Source: Bacteroidia bacterium
GTDB taxonomy: Bacteria > Bacteroidota > Bacteroidia > Bacteroidales > Azobacteroidaceae
Direction of reading: 5' to 3'
Length of the DNA: 15,187 nucleotides
NCBI GenBank assembly: GCA_025999115.1
Contig: BNWW01000048.1
Span: 1-15,187, forward strand
The notes below the pieces were generated by a model, which saw nothing but the letters and a program-made list of their open reading frames with translations, had not been told where the DNA came from and did not search any database. Position numbers and translations under genes: made by a program. Every line of letters begins with the position of its first letter. The first letter of the stretch is position 1. Below, piece by piece: positions 1 through 5,764 of this stretch.

Positions 1-120
1 TTCTTGTTGACCGGAATTAATTTCCGAAGCGCTTTTTGCCGGCTCACCGGCCCGCACGAATGGGAAACAAAATGTTATACCCAATAGGGCTAACATTGCT
101 TTTTGTGTTGTAGTTTTCAT
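1..120 (-). CDS. Exported protein, N-terminal fragment (runs off window)
   Basis: An open frame starts with ATG at 118-120 and stays open to base 1, giving 40 residues. It begins MKTTTQKAMLALLGITF and continues CFPFVRAGEP, a typical Sec signal peptide: a short basic n-region, a hydrophobic core at residues 9-22 and a likely cleavage after the Ala of VRA (residue 24). The mature part starts GEPAKSASEINSG, which is polar and looks like a linker, so no function can be given. It is divergent from ssb, and a TAACTTTG element lies 80 bases upstream. The signal peptide is clear; that this is a real gene is an inference from the start, leader and promoter, since most of it lies outside the window. 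Confidence 0.7.
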   Translation of the reverse strand, partial: MKTTTQKAMLALLGITFCFPFVRAGEPAKSASEINSGQQE

Positions 121-200
121 GATCGTATATTTATATGTTTATTAATAAAATCAATAAATGGTCTGTTTCATCTAACAATAGTTTCACGACAAATACGTCC

Positions 201-208
201 CAAAGTTA
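201..208 (-). promoter_or_regulatory. Candidate Bacteroidota -7 element for the leftward exported protein
   Basis: On the minus strand this reads TAACTTTG, an exact match to the Bacteroidota sigma-70 -7 consensus TAnnTTTG. No good TTTG -33 box is seen at the expected distance; only a T-run (221-226) is there. It would give a leader of roughly 75 bases before the ATG at 120. Confidence 0.4.
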
Positions 209-236
209 AAATAATAAAATTAAAAATATAATTTTT

Positions 237-268
237 TTTGGTTGTTTAACATTTTCTTTTTAATTTTG
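237..268 (+). promoter_or_regulatory. Bacteroidota-type promoter of ssb
   Basis: TTTG at 237-240 (the -33 box) is followed after 20 bases by TAATTTTG at 261-268 (the -7 box). Both boxes and the spacing fit the Bacteroidota consensus TTTG/TAnnTTTG. Transcription would start near 275, leaving a leader of about 45 bases before the ssb ATG at 321. The leader has no strong Shine-Dalgarno sequence, as is usual in this phylum. Confidence 0.65.
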
Positions 269-320
269 GCGCGAGATCTTAATTGAATGTTATTATCTTA
301 ACTCAAAAACATTATTCATT

Positions 321-818
321 ATGTCAGTAAACAAAGTTATTTTAGTTGGAAACGTGGGTAAAGACCCCGAAGTGAGGTATTACGACAACGGCGGCGCTGT
401 CGCTAATTTTTCGTTGGCAACGACCGACCGTGGTTATACGTCGGCAAACGGAACAGTAGTTCCCGACCGTACCGAATGGCACAACATCGTTTTGTGGCGC
501 GGGTTGGCCGAAATCGCCGAAAAGTATGTCCGCAAAGGGTCGAAACTTTACATCGAGGGGAAAATCCGCACCCGTTCTTACGACGACCAACAAGGAAACA
601 AACGCTATGTTACCGAAGTCTGGGGCGACAACATGGAATTATTAGACCGTAAGCCGGAAGGTAGTACACAAGGCAATCGCCCGCCGTTTCCCGAACCGCC
701 CGCAGCCTCATCGCCTGCTACAAACACGCAACCGGCGGCTTCTGCAGCAGCTCCTGTGAACGAACCGGTAAATAATCCTCCGATTGAAAAAGCGGAAAAT
801 GATGATTTGCCGTTCTAA
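321..818 (+). CDS. ssb: Single-stranded DNA-binding protein SSB
   Basis: This 165-residue protein binds and protects single-stranded DNA during replication, repair and recombination, normally as a homotetramer. Residues 1-109 are an OB fold of the bacterial SSB family: it opens MSVNKVILVGNVGKDPEVRY, has the WHNIVLWRGLAEIAEKYVRKGSKLYIEGKI-type core (residues 53-82), and ends its last strand with VWGDNMELLD. Residues 110-155 form a flexible linker rich in Pro, Ala and Asn. The protein ends DDLPF, the acidic tip that docks partner proteins. Length is usual for the family. It is the only plus-strand gene in the window and meets mnmD tail to tail with only 9 bases between the stop codons; no terminator hairpin is visible between them. 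It is not next to mutY or gldE here, a neighbourhood often seen in Bacteroidales. Confidence 0.97.
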   Translation: MSVNKVILVGNVGKDPEVRYYDNGGAVANFSLATTDRGYTSANGTVVPDRTEWHNIVLWRGLAEIAEKYVRKGSKLYIEGKIRTRSYDDQQGNKRYVTEVWGDNMELLDRKPEGSTQGNRPPFPEPPAASSPATNTQPAASAAAPVNEPVNNPPIEKAENDDLPF

Positions 819-827
819 ATTGTGGTT

Positions 828-1469
828 CTAAACGCAGAAGGCGCGTAACATTTCCCGTTTTCCCGGCGGTCCCGGAATCCGTTCGACCGCAAATCCCGCT
901 CGTTGCATCATCCGGCGGATATGGCCTTTGGCACAATAAGTTGTCAGGATGCCGGATGTTTGCATAGCGTTGTAAATCGTGTCAAATAACGATTGCGACC
1001 ATACTTCGGTTTGTTTATCGGGGGCGAAAGCATCGTAATATACTACATCGTAGCAACCGGGATAAGTGTAGGCGGAAAAATCGGTTTGTATTTTTCGCAA
1101 AGTGAAAAACGGGGTAATTGGAATCGGGGTTTCCCATTCCGTAGCATGGATTTTCCGGAAAATTTCGGGAGCAAGTTCATCGTAATTGAGTTGATGGGTC
1201 GTTTCGGCCGGTAAAGGGTATTTTTCCAATGCAGTATAAAGCGTTGAGATTCGGCGCTTTTCGGCTTCCAATGCGGTAAGTAAAGCGTTTAGTCCGGTTC
1301 CGAAACCCATTTCCAAGACGTGAATCAACGATTTCGGGCACCGGTTGAATCCGGCTTCGATATATACGTGGCGCGATTCCTGCACGGCTCCGTTTACGGA
1401 ATGATAATGCTCGTTCATTTCCGGCAGGAAAAGTGTATGCGAACCGTCGGCCGTGAATTGGATTTCCAT
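828..1469 (-). CDS. mnmD: tRNA 5-methylaminomethyl-2-thiouridine methyltransferase MnmD (stand-alone)
   Basis: The 213-residue protein matches the SAM-dependent methyltransferase half of MnmC (the DUF752/MnmD family). It converts nm5(s2)U to mnm5(s2)U at the wobble position (U34) of tRNAs. Visible marks are the N-terminal HTLFLPEMNEHYHS segment (residues 11-24), the SAM-binding motif EMGFGTGLN (53-61), the acidic-aromatic motif DAFAP (146-150) followed by EVWS, and the C-terminal GPPGKREM (200-207). The FAD-dependent oxidase half of the fused enterobacterial MnmC is absent, and the length fits the stand-alone form known from several phyla. Its ATG overlaps the TAA of the upstream thioesterase (TAATG), which suggests translational coupling. 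It is probably the last gene of the cysS cluster. Confidence 0.92.
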   Translation of the reverse strand: MEIQFTADGSHTLFLPEMNEHYHSVNGAVQESRHVYIEAGFNRCPKSLIHVLEMGFGTGLNALLTALEAEKRRISTLYTALEKYPLPAETTHQLNYDELAPEIFRKIHATEWETPIPITPFFTLRKIQTDFSAYTYPGCYDVVYYDAFAPDKQTEVWSQSLFDTIYNAMQTSGILTTYCAKGHIRRMMQRAGFAVERIPGPPGKREMLRAFCV

Positions 1470-1867
1470 TAATCAAAATTCAAGGGAATGTCTTTGCGGA
1501 AGGCGGTAGCCGTGAACAGAGCGATTAATTCTTCTTGTTCGTTGGTTACGCGGACTTCAAACGTGGCCAATTTTTTGTGCAAATGTACTATATTGGCTTC
1601 GGCGAACAGAACGCCGCTACCCACGCCTTTGAAATAGCGAATGCTCGTTTCGATCGACATGGCTAAGTTGCCGTAGGCATTCACGGCGGCGGCGAAAGCC
1701 AAATCGGCCAGTGTGAAGATGGCGCCGCCTTGGACTACATTGCCGGCGTTGAGGTGCATACCGGTAACCGGCATTTGCGCCGTTGCGTGTCCCGGCTCGA
1801 CTTTCATGAGTTCGATGCCGGAGAATACGGCGTAGCGGTCGTTTTTGAAGAAATCAATTAAATTCAT
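1469..1867 (-). CDS. PaaI-like hotdog-fold thioesterase
   Basis: From the chosen start the protein has 132 residues, typical for small PaaI/4HBT-type thioesterases, which hydrolyse acyl-CoA thioesters. The segment NAGNVVQGGAIFTLADLAF corresponds to the family motif N..G.vHGG..f.laD, and it contains the catalytic-site Asp. The usual His of HGG is Gln here. The central helix (GGAIFTLADLAFAAAVNAYG) and the strand that includes SIETSIRYFKG fit the hotdog fold. I chose ATG 1865-1867 because MNLIDFFKND aligns with the usual N-terminus. In-frame ATGs at 1874-1876 and 1892-1894 are alternatives, but these lie deeper inside the upstream transposase remnant. The frame overlaps the end of that remnant by 14 bases. 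The true substrate is unknown; it is not necessarily phenylacetyl-CoA. Confidence 0.85.
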   Translation of the reverse strand: MNLIDFFKNDRYAVFSGIELMKVEPGHATAQMPVTGMHLNAGNVVQGGAIFTLADLAFAAAVNAYGNLAMSIETSIRYFKGVGSGVLFAEANIVHLHKKLATFEVRVTNEQEELIALFTATAFRKDIPLNFD

Positions 1868-2195
1868 CCTTGTCATGTATTTTGTTCCATCCATAAATAT
1901 TTAGAAACTCTGCGGCTTCTTGTTCATAATTCTTTTTCCGATGATGTTGTTCTTGGAAAAGAATATAGCGTCGAACTTTTTCTATTTGGGATTCGCTTAC
2001 CGATACGGCGAAATAGTCATCCTGCCATTCCAATCGGTCTGCAAAAATATGTTGTTTATTTGCCCAAAAAGAAGATTCTCCTTTAATATTTCGCATTACA
2101 TCGGCTATTGTTTGTTTCTTCTCTAATGAAATCAATAAATGTAAATGGTCTAAATAGCCATTCACACAATCTAAATAAATATTATTTTCATGTAT
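1854..2195 (-). pseudogene. N-terminally truncated IS200/REP-type tyrosine transposase (Y1_Tnp) remnant
   Basis: The open frame has about 113 sense codons and no convincing start: the only plausible initiator is GTG at 2163-2165, already inside conserved sequence. It shows the second half of a Y1/HUH single-strand transposase: IYLDCVNGYLDHLHLLISL with the HUH-type pair His-Leu-His, the family segment WQDDYFAVSVSESQIEKVRRYI, and the candidate catalytic Tyr in VRRYILFQEQHHR. Proteins of this group usually have 140-180 residues, so about 40-60 N-terminal residues are missing. The recognisable part begins exactly where cysS ends: the cysS TGA lies inside it in another frame. No left end or partner element is visible. 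The surviving part is uninterrupted, so the truncation may be recent, or the residual protein may still be made from the GTG. It sits between cysS and the thioesterase, so it has invaded a cotranscribed cluster. Confidence 0.75.
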
Positions 2196-3666
2196 TCAAT
2201 CTCCACTCAAAACCCTCTTTGGTATCTTTAATTTCAAATCCCAAAGCCGTCAGCTCATTGCGAATTTTATCGGAAGTCGCCCAATCTTTGTTTTGTTTGG
2301 CTTGCATCCGCATTTGCAACAACATATCAATGGCTTTGGAAAAGGCTTCGTAAGAAGCATTTCCGTCTTTCAATTCGTTTTTGATTCCCAATAAATCGAA
2401 TAGAAAAACTTGGAAAAATTGTTTTAATTGTTGAATATCTTCCTCATTCAAAACAGATTGACCGGCAACGGCCGAATTGATGATGCGAGCGGCTTCAAAC
2501 AAATACGAAATAACGATGGGTGTGTTCAAATCGTCATTCATCGCTTCAAAAGCCTTGTTGAACAGTTTGCCGATTTCGGGATTTCCGTCTGTTGATGCGG
2601 GTTTGACGTCGTCGATGCGGTTATAGGCATCTAATAAACGTTCCAAACCTTTTTCGGAAGCTTGCAGGGCTTCATTGCTGAAATCGACCGTACTGCGATA
2701 ATGCGCTTGCAGAATGAAAAAGCGAATCGTCATCGGCGCGTAGGCTTGTGTGAGTAGTTCGTGCGAACCTTCAAAAAATTGCGCCAGATTGATGAAATTA
2801 CCCAAGGATTTGCCCATTTTTTGCCCGTTTACGGTAATCATATTGTTGTGCATCCAATAGCGAACCGATTCGTGTCCGAGTGAAGCCACGCTTTGGGCGA
2901 TTTCACATTCGTGATGCGGGAAAATCAAATCCATTCCGCCGCCGTGGATGTCGAATGTTTCGCCTAAATACTTCTTACTCATGGCCGTACATTCGAGATG
3001 CCAACCGGGAAAACCCTCGCTCCACGGACTTGGCCAGTGCATGATATGTTCGGGCGAAGCTTTTTTCCACAAAGCGAAATCGATGGCGCGGCGTTTTTCG
3101 TCCTGACCGTCCAATTCCCGGGTGGTGTTGATCATATCTTCAATATTTCTTCCTGAAAGAACGCCGTAGTGATGGATTTTATCGTATTTTTCCACATCGA
3201 AATAGACCGAACCTTGACTTTCGTAGGCGTAACCTTTATCCAAAATCTCCTTGACCAATTGAATTTGTTCGATGATGTGTCCGCTGGCGTGCGGTTCGAT
3301 GCTCGGCGGAAGTACGTTCAGCGATTCCATCGCTTTGTGGTAATGATTGAGGTAATATTGCACCACTTCCATCGGTTCAAGATTATCCAAACGCGCTTTT
3401 TTAGCAATTTTATCTTCTCCCGAATCGGCATCATTTACCAAATGGCCGACGTCGGTAATGTTGCGCACGTAACGCACCTTATAGCCCAGATGCGTTAAAT
3501 ATCGAAACAGAATATCGAAGGTGATGGCCGGCCGTGCGTGTCCCAAATGCGGATCGCCGTAAACGGTGGGGCCGCAAACGTACAGACCTATCCTGCCGGG
3601 ATGGAGCGGTTCGAACTTTTCCTTTTTGCGCGTGAGCGTATTGTGAATGAATAGTTGGTTTTCCAT
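2188..3666 (-). CDS. cysS: Cysteine--tRNA ligase (CysRS)
   Basis: This 492-residue class I aminoacyl-tRNA synthetase charges tRNA-Cys with cysteine using ATP. The Rossmann catalytic core shows [18 protein letters not shown] with the HIGH-type motif HLGH (40-43), and the KMSKS-type loop is KMGKS (283-287). The zinc site can be read as Cys31, Cys226 (in HLECTAMS), His251 and Glu255 (in PHHECE), with the spacing known from E. coli CysRS. The C-terminal DALR and anticodon-binding part ends [14 protein letters not shown], a normal end. I chose the ATG at 3664-3666 because a longer frame to 3804 would add 46 AT-rich residues and cover both the promoter and the terminator of the preceding gene. Its stop overlaps the transposase remnant. 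Confidence 0.97.
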   Translation of the reverse strand: MENQLFIHNTLTRKKEKFEPLHPGRIGLYVCGPTVYGDPHLGHARPAITFDILFRYLTHLGYKVRYVRNITDVGHLVNDADSGEDKIAKKARLDNLEPMEVVQYYLNHYHKAMESLNVLPPSIEPHASGHIIEQIQLVKEILDKGYAYESQGSVYFDVEKYDKIHHYGVLSGRNIEDMINTTRELDGQDEKRRAIDFALWKKASPEHIMHWPSPWSEGFPGWHLECTAMSKKYLGETFDIHGGGMDLIFPHHECEIAQSVASLGHESVRYWMHNNMITVNGQKMGKSLGNFINLAQFFEGSHELLTQAYAPMTIRFFILQAHYRSTVDFSNEALQASEKGLERLLDAYNRIDDVKPASTDGNPEIGKLFNKAFEAMNDDLNTPIVISYLFEAARIINSAVAGQSVLNEEDIQQLKQFFQVFLFDLLGIKNELKDGNASYEAFSKAIDMLLQMRMQAKQNKDWATSDKIRNELTALGFEIKDTKEGFEWRLNT

Positions 3667-3694
3667 TCTTTTCGTTGATTTTTTAATGAGAGGG

Positions 3695-3702
3695 CAAAAG
3701 TA
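3695..3702 (-). promoter_or_regulatory. cysS: Candidate -7 element of the cysS cluster promoter
   Basis: On the minus strand this reads TACTTTTG, matching TAnnTTTG. It lies 28 bases upstream of the cysS ATG. At the -33 distance only TTTTTA (3721-3726) is present, with an 18-base gap, so the upstream box is weak. It is placed just downstream of the terminator of the small exported gene, which supports an independent start for cysS and the genes after it. Confidence 0.55.
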
Positions 3703-3792
3703 GTGAAATTTTAAATATGATAAAAATATTATAATCAAATTAAAATGCATCTCTGTTCGCTTGTTGTTCAACACGCTACGGACATCGGGGAT

Positions 3793-3828
3793 AAAAAGTC
3801 GCAAATTCTATAGATTTGCGACTTTTTT
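3793..3828 (-). terminator. Intrinsic (probably bidirectional) terminator overlapping a gene end
   Basis: An inverted repeat has a 13-base left arm (AAAAAGTCGCAAA, 3793-3805) and a right arm TTTGCGACTTTTT (3815-3827) around a short loop. Read on the minus strand, the GTCGCAAA stem is followed by TTTTT; on the plus strand it is followed by T6 and another T-rich stretch. It therefore can stop transcripts in either direction. The stop codon of the small exported protein (3808-3810) sits in the loop, so the last codons of that gene encode one arm. Confidence 0.8.
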
Positions 3829-4083
3829 ATTTTGTTTGCATACTAAGCCGTAACCGGCACCTAAAGCGAGCATAATCGCCATGCCGCCACCAACGGGACC
3901 GGGCGTTGTGGGATTGGTTGGATTGCCACTGATTGTTGGTGCACCTCGTAAACCATTGCCGGTAGTTTCTTCGGTATTGTTGCGTTGCAACCAATTCTCC
4001 GAACGATCGCGGAAAGTGTTTCTTTCGGCAAATGCTGTGCTTGCTAAAGTGATTGCTATTGCTAAAATTATTGTTTTTTTCAT
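3808..4083 (-). CDS. Small exported protein with C-terminal glycine/hydrophobic membrane anchor (PID-CTERM-like)
   Basis: The protein has 91 residues. Residues 1-19 are a signal peptide (MKKTIILAIAITLASTAFA) with an AFA cleavage site. The mature N-terminal part is polar and charged (RNTFRDRSENWLQRNN), followed by a Pro/Thr/Asn/Gly-rich linker. The end reads PGPVGGG, then the hydrophobic stretch MAIMLALGAGYGLV, then a basic tail KQNKK. This three-part C-terminus (P-x-G-G motif, membrane span, Lys-rich tail) resembles the short sorting signals seen on many small Bacteroidota surface proteins, for which the name PID-CTERM is used; that match is from memory and approximate. No enzymatic function is suggested. 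It stands alone, between a palindromic repeat and its own terminator. A plus-strand frame over the same bases is a shadow. Confidence 0.75.
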   Translation of the reverse strand: MKKTIILAIAITLASTAFAERNTFRDRSENWLQRNNTEETTGNGLRGAPTISGNPTNPTTPGPVGGGMAIMLALGAGYGLVCKQNKKVANL

Positions 4084-4097
4084 GGTGTTTCTTTTTT

Positions 4098-4147
4098 ACC
4101 TCACCCCCCGACCCCTCTCCAAAAGGAGAGGGGTCGGGGGGTGAGGT
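4098..4147. repeat. Perfect GC-rich palindrome, REP-like
   Basis: A 23-base arm (4098-4120, starting ACCTCACCCCCCG) pairs perfectly with 4125-4147 across an AAAA loop. It is about three-quarters G+C, in an intergenic space that is otherwise AT-rich. Neither side has a T-run on the transcript 3' side (on the minus strand it is followed by AAAAAAG), so it is not a standard intrinsic terminator. Its form fits a REP or similar mobile palindrome; C-rich palindromes of this look recur in Bacteroidota genomes as far as I remember. It occupies most of the 69-bp gap between two genes. Confidence 0.8.
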
Positions 4148-4152
4148 GATAA

Positions 4153-5730
4153 TTATTTCATTATTTTGCTAATTTTACTTTTACCTGATTCGTACACTGT
4201 TTTCACGATGTAGACGCCTGATTGCAGGGGCGTTGCGCGCAAAGCCCCTACCCGCACACCTTGCAAATTGTAATATTGCGTAGCAATTACGGCATCGTTT
4301 TTAACAACGATAGTATTGCCGGTTGTTACACCGGTATTCAAACCGATTCTTTGCGGCGCATTCTCTTTATCAACGGTAATAACCGCTTCAAAAGGCTGAA
4401 TGAAGGCATCGTCTTCCATAACGTATGCAGTTCCTCCTTCTTGGAGCGTATATACATGTTGGTTTCCCGTCAATAGGCTTGCGACGTCTATCGGAGCCAA
4501 TGTGGGATTGGCTTGCAGTGCGTAATCGCTTCCGAAAGACAATGTACCTTCCGTTACTGTAACAGCCTCTGAAGAATAGGAAATAATGGAACCATCGTCA
4601 TCATATCCATCAGGCAATTGCATGATATATCCTTTTCCGGCCGATAATGTAGCGACATTCAAAGAACCGTTTTCCGGTGTGAATCCTGTAGGAATCGTTC
4701 CTTCAAATTCTCGTAACCAGAAATTAATGCCTGCCTTCAATTCATCCTGATGTTCTTCGCTGTAAATTTTCGTAACGGCGAACGGGAAACCGATAGAATA
4801 CCATTGCGAAGGATTGACGGCGGTTTGCGCCTTGATACTTGCCGCGGTTAAAGTCTTGCCGTTCAGATTGATGCCTGCACCCGGTTCGATTGTTAGATTA
4901 GCAACAGTAGCATTGCCGGCTAAAACAGGATTATTGGCGGTAGAAGGAATAATCACATCCTTAATGGGTGTAGGGATTCCCTGATTCCAATTCCCTGCAT
5001 CCGACCAATTTGTCGAGGCAGGACTTTGCGAAATCCAAGTAGTGCAAACCGGTTTTGTAAATGTGATATTGTAATTGCTGCTGTTGGCCGACGCATTTTT
5101 ATCGACCGTGATAACAACGAGGTCGCCTCCGTGTATATCGGAAGGTAATTGAGTATTAAATTTGACCGTATTGCTATAGTTGGTGTTGAAACCGGGATTT
5201 GGATTTCCATTCGAACTGTAACTTACCCAAAACCGTTGGTCGTTAAGAGCATCGTTCGGGATGGTAAACAGGAACGAATAAGTTCCATCGCCATTGCTCA
5301 TAAGATTCGGATAAGACTGAATAATGTCGTACCATGCTCCCGAAGTTTCATACGTGAATTTGAAAACATCTCTTTTAAATGTAATCCCCCAATTGTTGGC
5401 GGTAGAATTTTTATTTACCGTGATAACACAGGGATCGCCCGGTTGCAAATATGAACCTACGTTACCGGAAAAATATACTGTGGCGCTTTTTCCATTCGTA
5501 AAACCCGGATCAGGATTTCCGGTTGAGCTATACCCCACCCAAAATCGTTGATTATTATAATCATTCGCAGGGAGAATGAACGGAATGGAAAATGTGCCGT
5601 CGCCATTATTAGTGAAATTGGTTATGACATCCCATGGATTCGGTGAAAGTCCATAAGTGAACTTGAACACATCTTGGGCAAAAACGGTGGATGAACAAAC
5701 AAGCATCCATAACAAAAATATCTTCTTCAT
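4153..5730 (-). CDS. Secreted surface protein with two tandem domains and T9SS-like tail
   Basis: The 525-residue protein starts at ATG 5728-5730, where MKKIFLLWMLVCSSTVFAQ is a signal peptide; an upstream in-frame ATG at 5754 would only add eight residues before it. Two similar domains follow (residues 20-119 and 121-226), each beginning DVFKFTY and sharing NGDGT, QRFWV.YSS.GNP.PGF and VITV.KN. Residues 230-300 (STNWSDAGNWNQGIPTP, then VIIPSTANNP, then LTIEPGAGINL) are the beta-helix-like segment common in Bacteroidota surface proteins. The C-terminus (about 471-525: YYNLQGVRV, then SGVYIVK, then a KMIK-like end) resembles a short T9SS or related sorting tail. I do not recognise the tandem domain; sugar or surface binding is possible but unproven. 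It follows the 1126-residue protein by 34 bases, without a visible terminator, so the two are probably cotranscribed. Confidence 0.85.
   Translation of the reverse strand: MKKIFLLWMLVCSSTVFAQDVFKFTYGLSPNPWDVITNFTNNGDGTFSIPFILPANDYNNQRFWVGYSSTGNPDPGFTNGKSATVYFSGNVGSYLQPGDPCVITVNKNSTANNWGITFKRDVFKFTYETSGAWYDIIQSYPNLMSNGDGTYSFLFTIPNDALNDQRFWVSYSSNGNPNPGFNTNYSNTVKFNTQLPSDIHGGDLVVITVDKNASANSSNYNITFTKPVCTTWISQSPASTNWSDAGNWNQGIPTPIKDVIIPSTANNPVLAGNATVANLTIEPGAGINLNGKTLTAASIKAQTAVNPSQWYSIGFPFAVTKIYSEEHQDELKAGINFWLREFEGTIPTGFTPENGSLNVATLSAGKGYIMQLPDGYDDDGSIISYSSEAVTVTEGTLSFGSDYALQANPTLAPIDVASLLTGNQHVYTLQEGGTAYVMEDDAFIQPFEAVITVDKENAPQRIGLNTGVTTGNTIVVKNDAVIATQYYNLQGVRVGALRATPLQSGVYIVKTVYESGKSKISKIMK
5053..5673 (-). 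repeat. Tandem in-frame domain duplication
   Basis: Two adjacent coding units, 5374-5673 and 5053-5370, encode about 100 and 106 residues that align along their whole length. Both share DVFKFTY at the start, then NGDGT[FY]S, a QRFWV[GS]YSS[TN]GNP motif, and ITV[ND]KN[SA] near the end. Identity is clearly partial, so the duplication is old rather than a recent DNA repeat. Confidence 0.8.
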
Positions 5731-5764
5731 AATGATCCTATATTTATTAAACAATAATTGATTT

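Noticed and set aside
1868..1894. Upstream start of the thioesterase at 1894
   Set aside because: The extra nine residues (MDGTKYMTR) come from sequence overlapping the transposase remnant and do not resemble the family N-terminus; 1867 is preferred, 1876 remains possible.
3667..3804. N-terminal extension of cysS to an ATG at 3804 (46 more residues)
   Set aside because: The extension is AT-rich, does not resemble CysRS, and covers the TACTTTTG promoter element and part of the terminator; the ATG at 3666 gives the normal CysRS start.
4098..4147. The 23-bp palindrome as an intrinsic terminator of the 525-residue protein gene
   Set aside because: The stem is far longer than usual and is followed on the minus strand by an A-run, not a T-run, so standard intrinsic termination is not supported.
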